From: Acidimicrobiaceae bacterium
GTDB taxonomy: Bacteria > Actinomycetota > Acidimicrobiia > Acidimicrobiales > RAAP-2
Assembly: GCA_003164275.1 (NCBI GenBank)
Contig: PLSY01000149.1
Location: forward strand, 11,230 to 29,988
Reading direction: 5' to 3'
DNA: 18,759 bases
Shown: positions 1 to 7,648 of the stretch, piece by piece
Position numbering within the stretch: the stretch's first letter is position 1
Layout of the letters: each line of letters begins with the position of its first letter
Translations under genes and position numbers: made by a program
The notes under the pieces: generated by a model
Seen by the model: the letters and a program-made list of their open reading frames with translations, nothing else
The model's database searches: none
What the model was told of the DNA's origin: nothing

Positions 1-1256
1 TCGACCGCCAGATCGTGGTCCCGCTCCCCGACCTCGACGAGCGCCTGCCCATCCTCCAGGTGCACTGCAAGGACAAGCGGGTCGACCCGACGGTCGACCT
101 CGGCACCGTGGCTCGCGGCACGCCAGGTATGAGCGGCGCGGACCTTGCCAATCTGGTGAACGAGGCCGCCCTGCATGCCGTGCGACGCGGCTCCAAGGTC
201 ATCCAGAATGTGGACTTCGAGGCCTCCCGGGACCGGGTGCTCATGGGCCAGCGTCGGGACAGCCTCGTGCTCTCCGGCGCAGAGAAAGAACGGGTGGCCT
301 TCCACGAGGGTGGCCATGCCGTCTTGGCCTACGTCCTGCCCGAGGCGGACCCGGTCCACAAAGTCACCATCCTCCCGACGGGCATGGCCCTCGGTGTGAC
401 CATGCAGCTCCCGATGGAGGAGCGCCACATCCATCCTCGCCAGGCCATCGAAGACTCGCTGGCCGTCCGCATGGGCGGCCGGGCGGCCGAACTCCTCGTC
501 TATGGCGACCTGTCCACCGGGGCCAGCAACGACCTGGTGGGCAATACCGAGTTGGCCCGCAAGATGGTCCGAGAGTGGGGCATGAGCGACAAGATCGGCC
601 CCATGGCGTGGGGATCCCAGGGCCAGGTCTTCCTCGGTGAGGACCTGATGCACACGAAGGACTACTCCGAGCACACCAGCCAGATCATCGATGATGAGGT
701 GGAGATCATCCTCCGGGCCCAAGAGGAGCGGGCGCTCGAGGTCCTAGCCCGCCACAGGGGTGGCCTGGACGCCGTCGCCCGGGCCCTGTTGGACGAGGAG
801 ACGATCGACGGGGAGACGGTTGGCCGCCTGGTCGACACCGCCTACGGGTGTCCCGTGCATGAGCACGGCGTGAAGTCCGTCCCTCCCATCTTCGTCGCCT
901 CCCAACACGGTCCCACCGGGTCGGGGAATGTCGACGGTCCTCCTGGAGAGACCACGAACGGCACCGGGCCCGAGGGTTCGAGCGATGCCGACACCGTGCC
1001 AGCCGGCTCGAGCACCAGTGGGAGCTCGGCCGACAACGGCGTGTCCCACGCCGTCGATCAGACCGGTGCCACCCAGCCGACGGGGCAGAAGCAGCAGCCG
1101 ACGGACACGCCGGTGGGCTCGCCGTGGCCCCCGCCCCCGCCGCCCCCAGGACACTGGCCCCAGGCCCCTTCACCCCTGCCGGCCCAACCAGCCCCAGGGC
1201 ACTGGCCGACCCAGTCGCCATGGCCCCCTCCTCCTCCCCCGCCAGCCTCCAGCTGA
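1..1256 (+). CDS. ftsH: ATP-dependent zinc metalloprotease FtsH, 3' portion
   Basis: Membrane-anchored AAA+ protease that unfolds and degrades membrane and regulatory proteins. The gene runs off the left edge; the first full codon in frame is at base 3 and reads DRQIVV, the end of the AAA second region of homology. Next come the AAA lid (through about base 260) and the M41 peptidase domain. The zinc site HEGGH is encoded at 303-317, and the third ligand Asp lies in STGASNDL at 513-536. The peptidase core ends near base 850. It is followed by about 130 residues of low-complexity Gly/Ser/Thr/Pro-rich tail ending in two polyproline blocks. The N-terminal membrane helices and Walker motifs lie outside the window. 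The gene converges on the DksA-like gene with 27 bp between them. Family call is firm; the tail is unusual. Confidence 0.95.
   Translation, partial: DRQIVVPLPDLDERLPILQVHCKDKRVDPTVDLGTVARGTPGMSGADLANLVNEAALHAVRRGSKVIQNVDFEASRDRVLMGQRRDSLVLSGAEKERVAFHEGGHAVLAYVLPEADPVHKVTILPTGMALGVTMQLPMEERHIHPRQAIEDSLAVRMGGRAAELLVYGDLSTGASNDLVGNTELARKMVREWGMSDKIGPMAWGSQGQVFLGEDLMHTKDYSEHTSQIIDDEVEIILRAQEERALEVLARHRGGLDAVARALLDEETIDGETVGRLVDTAYGCPVHEHGVKSVPPIFVASQHGPTGSGNVDGPPGETTNGTGPEGSSDADTVPAGSSTSGSSADNGVSHAVDQTGATQPTGQKQQPTDTPVGSPWPPPPPPPGHWPQAPSPLPAQPAPGHWPTQSPWPPPPPPPASS
1119..1244 (+). repeat. Coding repeat: two SPWPPPPPPP blocks in the FtsH tail
   Basis: The last 45 codons of ftsH hold two copies of Ser-Pro-Trp followed by seven prolines (1119-1148 and 1215-1244). 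Two Gly-His-Trp-Pro motifs lie in and between them, one right after the first block. The two polyproline DNA tracts use different proline codons (mostly ccc/ccg in the first, more cct/ccc in the second), so the protein sequence, not just the DNA, looks maintained. Confidence 0.75.
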
Positions 1257-1283
1257 GCCGCGACTGAAGTCGCCACGGACCGA

Positions 1284-1661
1284 CTACGAGGGTCGTTCTC
1301 CGACTCGCCGGGCTTTCCGTGACACGGTGCAAAGGACGCAGGTTCGAGTGGCCGGCCGAGCTCGCAGCCGGTCATCGCTGATCACTCCTCCGCACGCCTC
1401 ACAGATGCCATAGCCCCCGGCCTCCAGACGTAGGGCGGCGTCTTCCAGCTCGGCTAGGTAGCCATCAGCCACGGCCATCAGGGCCGCCAACTGAGCCCGT
1501 TCGAAGGCGACGGTCGATCCCTCCGGATCGTGTTCGTCGTCCACGTTTGCGTCCGCCGACCCGGTAACGATGGCATCGAACTCGGCTCTCATCGAGGCCA
1601 GACGGAACCTTGTGTCCTCGCGCTCACCGTCGAGGATCTGGTGTGCTTCGCGCTCTTCCAT
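1284..1661 (-). CDS. DksA/TraR-family C4 zinc-finger protein
   Basis: A 125-residue protein with the C-terminal TraR/DksA zinc finger: Cys87-x2-Cys90-x17-Cys108-x2-Cys111, preceded by YGICEACG and containing ARPATRTC. The N-terminal half (residues 1-80) is helical and charged, with DDEHDPEGSTVAFERAQ at 41-57, typical of actinobacterial members. DksA proteins bind the RNA polymerase secondary channel and modulate initiation, often with ppGpp. Whether this short actinobacterial form does so is not shown by sequence. The ATG start is backed by AGGAAAG just upstream (minus strand). It is divergent from the RidA gene across 38 bp and convergent with ftsH. Confidence 0.88.
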   Translation of the reverse strand: MEEREAHQILDGEREDTRFRLASMRAEFDAIVTGSADANVDDEHDPEGSTVAFERAQLAALMAVADGYLAELEDAALRLEAGGYGICEACGGVISDDRLRARPATRTCVLCTVSRKARRVGERPS

Positions 1662-1677
1662 CTTTCCTGTTCCCGAT

Positions 1678-1694
1678 CGTCGGCCCGTAGGCTA
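1678..1694. promoter_or_regulatory. Overlapping divergent -10 elements between dksA-like and ridA genes
   Basis: The heptamer TAGGCTA at 1688-1694 reads as TAGGCT on plus (1688-1693) and TAGCCT on minus (1694-1689); both fit TANNNT. On plus, six bases separate the element from the GTG of the RidA gene at 1700, the spacing expected for a leaderless mRNA. On minus, initiation about 7 bases downstream gives a leader of about 20 nt that contains the AGGAAAG ribosome site of the DksA-like gene. CGTCGGC at 1678-1684 precedes the plus element and recurs at cofD. No convincing -35 box was found. Prediction only. Confidence 0.5.
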
Positions 1695-1699
1695 TTGGT

Positions 1700-2158
1700 G
1701 TGATCGCCGATCGACTCCGTACCCGAGGCATCGAACTTCCACCCGTCTCGCGCCCGGTAGGCAACTATGTCTCGTCCGTGGTGGTCGACGACATGATCCA
1801 CATCGGCGGGCATGGACCGGTGAACGGGAGCGAGATCGTGCGAGGCAAGGTGGGTGGCACGCTCTCACTCGATGACGGCAGGCGGGCCGCCCGGCTCACC
1901 GGGCTCTCGATCCTCGCCACCCTGGCCGAGGACCTGGGCGACCTCGACCGGGTCCAACGCATCGTCAAAGTGTTCGGCATGGTCAACGTCGCACCGGGGT
2001 TCGCCGACACCCCCGCCGTCATCGACGGATGCTCGGACCTCCTGGTCGAGGTGTTTGGAGAGGCAGGCCGACACACCCGCAGCGCCGTCGGACTGGCCGA
2101 GTTGCCGTTCGGGATCGCCGTCGAGATCGAGCTCATCGCCCGGATCAGAACGTCCTGA
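1700..2158 (+). CDS. RidA/YjgF/YER057c/UK114-family protein
   Basis: A 152-residue protein of the RidA superfamily, trimeric enzymes that in the archetype hydrolyse reactive enamine/imine intermediates from PLP enzymes. The family signature RSAVGLAELPFGIAVEIE is at 127-144. Arg127 and Glu142 have the same 15-residue spacing as Arg105 and Glu120 of E. coli RidA, so deaminase chemistry is possible. The protein is about 25 residues longer than the classic form, matching the YjgF-like subgroup with an extended N-terminal half. Start is GTG: an in-frame TAG at 1688 leaves no other normal start, and there is no Shine-Dalgarno, in keeping with leaderless translation. Substrate unknown. Confidence 0.85.
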   Translation: MIADRLRTRGIELPPVSRPVGNYVSSVVVDDMIHIGGHGPVNGSEIVRGKVGGTLSLDDGRRAARLTGLSILATLAEDLGDLDRVQRIVKVFGMVNVAPGFADTPAVIDGCSDLLVEVFGEAGRHTRSAVGLAELPFGIAVEIELIARIRTS

Positions 2159-2176
2159 GTTCGCAAGCAGGGTGAG

Positions 2177-2201
2177 GGAGGGATCGATGCCGACCCTCCT
2201 C
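2177..2201 (+). terminator. Weak hairpin after the RidA gene
   Basis: GGAGGG at 2178-2183 pairs with CCCTCC at 2195-2200, extended by one G-T pair, with an 11-nt loop, 19 bases after the RidA stop. No T tract follows. It may be an intrinsic or Rho-assisted end for ridA, or chance in GC-rich DNA. Confidence 0.25.
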
Positions 2202-2224
2202 CCAAACCGTCGAACCGGTCATCG

Positions 2225-2482
2225 CTACCCGCTCCCTGTCCATGTCTGGAGAACTGCCCCGACGAGATGACCGGGCAAGTTCGGCGAAGTCGTGCCCTCA
2301 AGCGTCGGCTGGCACCGAAGCGTGTGTCCATGTGGCCTTCTGCCATCGCGGGTCAACGGTTTCGTCTTGGGCCGTAGCCCGGCGACGAGTTGCAGGTCAG
2401 ATCCTCCGATGGATCCTTGCTCGAGCAGACGGGCACCTTCTCGAGCGAGGTTGAGTGCTGCGTCGACGTCCCGGTCCTCTCT
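2225..2482 (-). pseudogene. Probable relic of a TnpB (IS200/IS605 OrfB) C-terminus
   Basis: On the minus strand, starting at the DUF5719 stop codon, an open frame reads REDRDVDAALNLAREGARLL (from 2482), then an unconserved tail to a TAG at 2225. The DRDxNAAxNLA pattern is the RuvC-III motif near the C-terminus of TnpB nucleases. The catalytic-type Asp is kept and the usual Asn is Asp here. Nothing like the zinc ribbon (CxxC) or the rest of TnpB is visible upstream, because that DNA is the DUF5719 gene. This would be the last 85 codons or so of a decayed transposon. The call rests on one short motif. Confidence 0.5.
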
Positions 2483-4011
2483 CAGCCCGTCAACTGGAAT
2501 CCCGTCGATGACACGATGCCAGCCGCCCCGCTCGGCCCGTTGTCCTCTTCGACGTTGACAGGCTCCGAGGAGGTGACGACCACGGTGGCCAGCGTGCCCA
2601 GGTTCTTTCCGTCGAGGACGACAAGATGACCCGGAGCCAGGGTGACCATGGCGATCGGACGGGTCGCTCCGAGCGGAGTGATCGTGACCGCCGCCGGGCC
2701 CTGTCCGGGATCGGCCACGGCCAGGGAGTTCACTGCGGCGTTGGCCGTGCCCGGCGCCGTGGCTGTGCCTGGGGCCGGTACAAGCCAGTGCCGGCCAACC
2801 GAAACGGTGCCCGACGACGCCCCCCACACCGGTGGGCTGGCTCCCGCTGCGGCTTGCACCGACCGTCCGACGACGATCGGTGCGGTGGCCGAGAAGGTCG
2901 TTGCGAAGGGCACCTGCTGCGGGAGGCCCGCTGTTCCCGAGGCGGTGAAGACGGTGAGCGAGAGCGGCGGCAGCACGATGTGCCGAGGGAGAACCGAGCC
3001 CGATGAGAGGCCAAAGGTGGCGGTGGCGTCAACGGGCGTGGTGGCCGGGTTGGCCAGGTAGAAGTCGATGGTGGCCTTCGCCGTATTGGTCGTCTGGGCG
3101 AACCTCCATACCTCGGACAGAGCCGGAGAACCGAGCCGGAGAGACAGCCCACCGTTGGCGCCCGACGACCATTGCTGGAACTCGGTACTGACGAGCGAAC
3201 CCGACAGGGCGGTGACCGAGGTGGCAATGGCTGCCTGCGCCTGGACGAAGTCGCCGACGTTCTCCTCCACCATCGAGCCGGCGGGGACGACGAGCCCCTG
3301 GTAGGCCTGGGGCGTTACGACCCCGGTTGTGGTGAGGAACGAGATGCTGACCACCGCTCCGGTGGCCGTCGGATTGAACAAGGTGAGGGTGAGGGTGTCC
3401 CCGGTAGTCGTCGACCCTCCGGCGAACGACCAGGAGCCCGAGGTCACCGAGGCACACGGCGCCGTGCTCCATCCGTTCGGACCCGACACCACCTGGGTCA
3501 CAACTACGCCGCCGCCGGCGAAGACGAACGACGAGGCGTTGTTTCCCGCCGGTAGGCCGGTGGCCGGGTTGATCGCCGCCGTGCCATGGGCGGGGACGGC
3601 TACCGGGGTATGGACCGTCGGAACGGCAGCGCCGCTCGCCGCCGGTCCAATGGTGGTCATTGTCCCGGTGACCACCTTGGCGGTGGAGTTGGTCAGGTAG
3701 ATCGTCGTGGCGGCGGCCGTGCCCGCCCCGGCCGCGCAGAAGGCCGAAGAGGACACCGCTCCGGCCGGAGCCACGGGAACGGCGTCGGTCGGCGTCGGCG
3801 CCGGGTTGGACGATGACACCGGATCCAACGCGGCGATGATGGCGATCCCGACCACCACCACGGCGACAGAGATGATGACCGCCCACCTCCCCTGGGCCGG
3901 CGGCACGCTAGGACGACGGGCCCGGAGCCCTGGGGTGGTGGCCTGTGCTGCTCCGTCGCCTTCGTCGGGACTCCGCCCCTCTGCGGCTACCGGGATCTCC
4001 TCCTCGCTCAC
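2482..4011 (-). CDS. DUF5719-family exported or membrane-anchored protein
   Basis: A 509-residue protein with an acidic N-terminal cytosolic segment (1-29), a basic patch RARR (30-33), one membrane helix at about 43-62, then a long Ser/Thr/Ala/Gly/Val-rich extracytoplasmic region. That region looks like repeated beta-sandwich units: short strands separated by NPATGLP, FNPTATG and LANPATT-like turns. Two cysteines (92 and 186) in the external part could form a disulfide. This layout fits DUF5719, found next to a large GT2 glycosyltransferase in many actinobacteria. The GTG start at 4011 overlaps the GT2 stop (GTGA, 4008-4011), so translation is probably coupled. Upstream in-frame codons lie inside the GT2 gene and were not used. 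Function unknown; an envelope-glycan partner of the GT2 is inference. Confidence 0.8.
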   Translation of the reverse strand: MSEEEIPVAAEGRSPDEGDGAAQATTPGLRARRPSVPPAQGRWAVIISVAVVVVGIAIIAALDPVSSSNPAPTPTDAVPVAPAGAVSSSAFCAAGAGTAAATTIYLTNSTAKVVTGTMTTIGPAASGAAVPTVHTPVAVPAHGTAAINPATGLPAGNNASSFVFAGGGVVVTQVVSGPNGWSTAPCASVTSGSWSFAGGSTTTGDTLTLTLFNPTATGAVVSISFLTTTGVVTPQAYQGLVVPAGSMVEENVGDFVQAQAAIATSVTALSGSLVSTEFQQWSSGANGGLSLRLGSPALSEVWRFAQTTNTAKATIDFYLANPATTPVDATATFGLSSGSVLPRHIVLPPLSLTVFTASGTAGLPQQVPFATTFSATAPIVVGRSVQAAAGASPPVWGASSGTVSVGRHWLVPAPGTATAPGTANAAVNSLAVADPGQGPAAVTITPLGATRPIAMVTLAPGHLVVLDGKNLGTLATVVVTSSEPVNVEEDNGPSGAAGIVSSTGFQLTG

Positions 4012-7000
4012 GACAGCGCCTCGACCGGGTCCGGCATCGGAGCCTGTTCGTCCTCGGCCGTCGCCTCGTCGGCTCGCCGGACCCGACGGCGTCGGATCAG
4101 GCGGCGCCTGGTAGCCACGCCCCCCACCCGGGTGGAGAGCAGGAAGGCGATGGCGACAAGCCAGGTGAGGACGGAGACGAGCAGTGACACCGGGGCGATC
4201 CATCCGCCCGAGAAGCTGAGCGTGGCGACGGTGGGTGACCGCACCTCATATTTCGCTGCCCACCCGAACGATGACGACCGCACGGCTGTCCGGCCGCTCG
4301 AACCCGACAGGGACCACCGCCCGGCCGGAGCGAGCGAGGCGAACACGGTGCCGGCCTTCAGCGGGCCGGTGAAGGACCTAGAGGCGATGGGACCAGGCAG
4401 TACGGGCACGGCCCCGGTGACCAGGCTCGAACCCGGCGGCTGGGTGAGCATCGAGGACGCTGACGATGGGGTCGCCGTGGTGCCGCTGGCCGTCACCTCG
4501 GCGCGTGAGGGAATCCAATCGGAGTTGGCATAGACAGTGATACCGGTCCCCGACAGGACGGGGCTCAAGTCGAGTTGCCGACCGAGAGCGGGCACCAGGT
4601 CGTTCGGGACCGGATAGAGCTCCGGGCTCTGTTCCCCGCTGATCTCGGGGGCGAGAGACGTCAAGACCACGACATAGCGGACCCCCGATGGTGCGAGCAT
4701 CCGACCGAGCTGATTGGTGCGCCCGCTCCGGGCTAGGTTCACCGCCGTCGACAGGGCCGCGGCCGGCCCCGCTCCGGCTGCGTTCCACAGCCACCGGGCA
4801 TCAGGGGCGCCGTCCTCGGAGGTGGCATAGGACAGTCCGTCGCCCGACGCCCATGAGCCCTGATTGAGCGACCGGGTGTCTCCCAACCAAAGGACCCGGA
4901 ACGACCCCGAAGCGGCCTTGGCGTGCATCCAGGCCACCGACTGCCTGAAGTCGTTCGTCGGCAGGTCCCAGCGCCCGGGGGCAGCGGAGAGCACCGTCGG
5001 CACGGCTCCGAGGATCACCGCTCCGGTGGCGAACACCGTCACCAACTGGCGCCACCCGAAGTCCGCGGCCCGCAGATCCTCCTCGAATGCGGCGACCCCG
5101 AGGCCGATCGCTGCGGCCATGGCCGCGGCCGCCGGGGCCAGCAGCACGAGCGGATCGATGACCAGGCTGCCCGTCCATCCTCGGCCCATCACCCAGGCCA
5201 CCAGCCAGAACACCAGGGCGATCGACCAGAACCGACCGGCCCAGCGGAACCTCGTGCCCCGGGCGAGGACCAAGGGGACGACGGCGGCAACGGCGAACCC
5301 CCAGGCCAGGGGCGAGTCCCCGATCGGCCCGACGGCAAATCGCAGCAGAGAGCCCCATGTGGCCGAGTCCGAGGCGGGAATGGGCACGCCGAACACAGAG
5401 ACTGCGCCGCTACCGGCCGAGAGCACCCCGATCACCCACGGGAGACAGATGAGGGCGGCCACGAGCGTGGACCCGACAGCCAGGCGCAAGGCGCGAAGCG
5501 TCGAGGGCCAGTCCCCGAAGATGGCCGACGAGGCCACCAGGGCCAGCGCGCAGAGGATGCCGACGATCGCCGCAGCCGGGGCGAAGGAGACGAGCACGGC
5601 CTCGAGGAGCCCGAGGGCGAGTGTCTGGCGCAGCGCCGAGTGCCGGGCCGTCCAGACGGCCAGCCGGCTACCGAAGGCCGACAGCCGGCTTGCGTCCTGG
5701 AGCGAGGTCCCAGGACCCGTCGACCTGCCCGCCCCCACTGCTGGCGGCACGACGGCATAGGGCGGCGTCCCGGTGGCCCGGAAGAGTCGGGCCAGGACCC
5801 ACGGGATGCCCGCATAGAGCACCATCGCCCCCCACCGCCCGAGGGCCAGCCCGTTGTAGGGGAGGGCGACGGCCAGGTACGCCAACCCGGCCACGAGGGA
5901 GGCGCGCTGGGACCCGAACGGGCGAAGGAGGCGTACGACCCCCCAGGCGCCAAGGGGCAGACAGGCGAAGATCAGGACCTTCTGGGTCAGGCCCATGGCC
6001 CCGAAGAGGACGGTGCCGGCCAACCCGGCCAAGGCCAGGGCCGGCGTGGCCGGAGCAGTCGTTCCCACCCCCGAGGGGTGCCACCCGGTGCCGAACTGTG
6101 CCCAGGTGGATGACCAGCTCGGGAAGGGCACGAACTGGCCAACCGCGGGGAGCCGCCCCGAGATCACCCCACGGCTGCCGATCAGCACCACCACCAAGGC
6201 GATCACCCAGGCCGTCACCCGGACCCGCCCACTGAGCCGGCCGCGTGTCGGCGGGGCCGGCTCAGCAGGTCGTGGCGTCGGTGCCGGTGCCACGTCGTGT
6301 TCGGCCGAGTCGTACTCCTCGGCGTCGGCGGCCGCGGCCAGCTCGTCGGCGTGGGCCCCGTGGAAACCGTGCTGGAAGACGCGACGGCCGTAGGTGGAGA
6401 GCCGGGCGCTGCCCCCTATCTGGAGCAGGCGGATCTCCTTGTCCCCCAGCCGCCTGTGGCCCTTCAGCACCTTGCGCTCACGACGGATGGAACCGAGGTG
6501 CCCGAGGTTCCACCGCCAGGCCCTGGACACGGCCCTCGCCCGAGCCCGGTTGCCGGCCAGTTCGGCGACGATGATCTCGGCCAACGTCAGCACGACGATC
6601 TGGGGCACCACCCTGATCAGGCTGAACAGCCCGTAGCACTTGAGCACGGCCAGGAGCTCGTGACGGCGCTCGAGCTCCTGCAAGGTGGGTGGGCGGGTCG
6701 CCAGCTCGGCGTCGGGGGACTGGTCGTCGACTCCTGCGAACAGTCCGGGATCGAGCGGGCGGGCCCCACCGGCCAGCATCTCCCGGTGGCGGATGCGGGC
6801 GTCGGGGGCGACGATGATGCGGGCTCCGACCACCTGGGCTCGCCAGCACAGGTCGAGGTCCTCCCCCATGGCCACGATGGAGGGGTCGAACCCGCCGAGC
6901 TCCTCGAAGAGGTCGGCTCGGACCAGCGTGACCCCACCCGGGGCCACGAAGACGTCCCGGACGGCATCGTGCTGGCCGTGGTCGATCTCGTGGGGCTGGA

Positions 7001-7439
7001 CCCGGTCCACGACCGATCCGGCCTTGTCGACAGTCATGCCCACGTGTACCAGGCGCTCAGGGTCCTCCCAGCTCACGACCTTGGGAGACACGATGCCGGC
7101 GTTCGAACGGAACGCCTCTTCCACCATCAGGTGGACTGCATCGGGGAACAGGGCGACGTCGTCGTGGCAGAACAGGAAGTAGGCGGCGCCATCCACCATG
7201 GTCCGCACCTCGTTGGCCGTGGCCCCGAACCCCCGGTTCTGCTCGAAGTGGCGCACATAGGCCGTAGGCAGGACAGCTGCCACCCTGGCCGGCAGGTCCT
7301 CGTCGCTGCCCACATCGAGGACCAGGACCGATAGCTCCGCATAGTCCTGCGAGGCCAGTGACGCCAGCGTCTCTTCGAACCACGGTCCAGGATCGTGGGC
7401 GACGACGACAGCGACCACCGGCGGAGCCAGTGTGTCCAT
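4008..7439 (-). CDS. Large membrane GT2 glycosyltransferase with C-terminal multispanning and external domains
   Basis: A 1143-residue protein. Residues 1-225 form a GT-A family 2 catalytic domain: VVVAHD near the start, HDD at 92-94 for metal/nucleotide-sugar binding, FVAPGG near 164-169 and GEDLDLCWR at 192-200 carrying the probable catalytic acid pair. A membrane helix follows at about 272-294, then a basic cytosolic linker and a Pro/Ala-rich hinge (380-400). From about 409 to 790 there are many hydrophobic helices resembling GT-C or flippase-type membrane domains. Residues of about 800-1075 look extracytoplasmic, a last helix lies at 1080-1101, and a basic tail (RRRLIRRRR) ends the protein. 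It probably extends or transfers sugars on a lipid carrier and may also act across the membrane; donor and acceptor are unknown. First gene of a two-gene operon with the DUF5719 gene. Confidence 0.85.
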   Translation of the reverse strand: MDTLAPPVVAVVVAHDPGPWFEETLASLASQDYAELSVLVLDVGSDEDLPARVAAVLPTAYVRHFEQNRGFGATANEVRTMVDGAAYFLFCHDDVALFPDAVHLMVEEAFRSNAGIVSPKVVSWEDPERLVHVGMTVDKAGSVVDRVQPHEIDHGQHDAVRDVFVAPGGVTLVRADLFEELGGFDPSIVAMGEDLDLCWRAQVVGARIIVAPDARIRHREMLAGGARPLDPGLFAGVDDQSPDAELATRPPTLQELERRHELLAVLKCYGLFSLIRVVPQIVVLTLAEIIVAELAGNRARARAVSRAWRWNLGHLGSIRRERKVLKGHRRLGDKEIRLLQIGGSARLSTYGRRVFQHGFHGAHADELAAAADAEEYDSAEHDVAPAPTPRPAEPAPPTRGRLSGRVRVTAWVIALVVVLIGSRGVISGRLPAVGQFVPFPSWSSTWAQFGTGWHPSGVGTTAPATPALALAGLAGTVLFGAMGLTQKVLIFACLPLGAWGVVRLLRPFGSQRASLVAGLAYLAVALPYNGLALGRWGAMVLYAGIPWVLARLFRATGTPPYAVVPPAVGAGRSTGPGTSLQDASRLSAFGSRLAVWTARHSALRQTLALGLLEAVLVSFAPAAAIVGILCALALVASSAIFGDWPSTLRALRLAVGSTLVAALICLPWVIGVLSAGSGAVSVFGVPIPASDSATWGSLLRFAVGPIGDSPLAWGFAVAAVVPLVLARGTRFRWAGRFWSIALVFWLVAWVMGRGWTGSLVIDPLVLLAPAAAAMAAAIGLGVAAFEEDLRAADFGWRQLVTVFATGAVILGAVPTVLSAAPGRWDLPTNDFRQSVAWMHAKAASGSFRVLWLGDTRSLNQGSWASGDGLSYATSEDGAPDARWLWNAAGAGPAAALSTAVNLARSGRTNQLGRMLAPSGVRYVVVLTSLAPEISGEQSPELYPVPNDLVPALGRQLDLSPVLSGTGITVYANSDWIPSRAEVTASGTTATPSSASSMLTQPPGSSLVTGAVPVLPGPIASRSFTGPLKAGTVFASLAPAGRWSLSGSSGRTAVRSSSFGWAAKYEVRSPTVATLSFSGGWIAPVSLLVSVLTWLVAIAFLLSTRVGGVATRRRLIRRRRVRRADEATAEDEQAPMPDPVEALS

Positions 7440-7449
7440 CAGGGGTCAG

Positions 7450-7455
7450 AGGCTA
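7450..7455 (-). promoter_or_regulatory. Candidate -10 (TAGCCT) for the GT2 gene
   Basis: On minus the sequence reads TAGCCT, ten bases, then the GT2 ATG. Initiation about 7 bases downstream would give a leader of only about 4 nt, i.e. nearly leaderless. No Shine-Dalgarno and no clear -35 box are seen. It matches the TAGNCT elements of ridA and cofD. Confidence 0.35.
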
Positions 7456-7524
7456 ATGGCAATCGACCCCGAGTTGGTGTCTTGCCGGCCCGATTCGTCG
7501 CAGAACCGGACCGCTCGGGGGTGC

Positions 7525-7558
7525 TTGCAAATGTTTATCATTACAGATACACTTGTAT
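7525..7558 (+). promoter_or_regulatory. Candidate sigma70-type promoter with overlapping palindrome
   Basis: TTGCAA (7525-7530), 17 bases, then TACACT (7548-7553) gives a canonical -35/-10 pair ahead of the small gene at 7649, with a leader of about 89 nt. ATACA-CT-TGTAT (7547-7558) is an inverted repeat lying on the -10 box, and AATG-TTTAT-CATT lies in the spacer; either could be an operator. The stretch 7526-7562 is markedly AT-rich in a GC-rich window. The regulator is unknown. Confidence 0.5.
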
Positions 7559-7648
7559 TCACCATGAGGCGTCCAGAGCGACCCCGACTCTGGTCAAACA
7601 CCCCGGAGCCGGAGCCCTGCGCCTCTCACGACCAACAGAGGAGACACC

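Noticed and set aside
1118..1245. Repetitive C-rich DNA as possible CRISPR or tandem repeat
   Set aside because: It is in-frame coding for polyproline blocks of FtsH; there are only two blocks and no spacer pattern.
1260..1271. CGACT-GA-AGTCG as a terminator between ftsH and the dksA-like gene
   Set aside because: A 5-bp stem with a 2-nt loop cannot fold well and no T tract follows.
4012..4203. Longer start for the DUF5719 gene
   Set aside because: The extra 64 codons lie wholly inside the GT2 gene; the GTG at 4011 forms a standard GTGA overlap and gives a normal N-in membrane protein.
4923..6113. 396-codon open frame antisense to the GT2 gene
   Set aside because: Extreme Gly/Pro/Arg/His composition and no domain; the GT2 reading is clear on the other strand.
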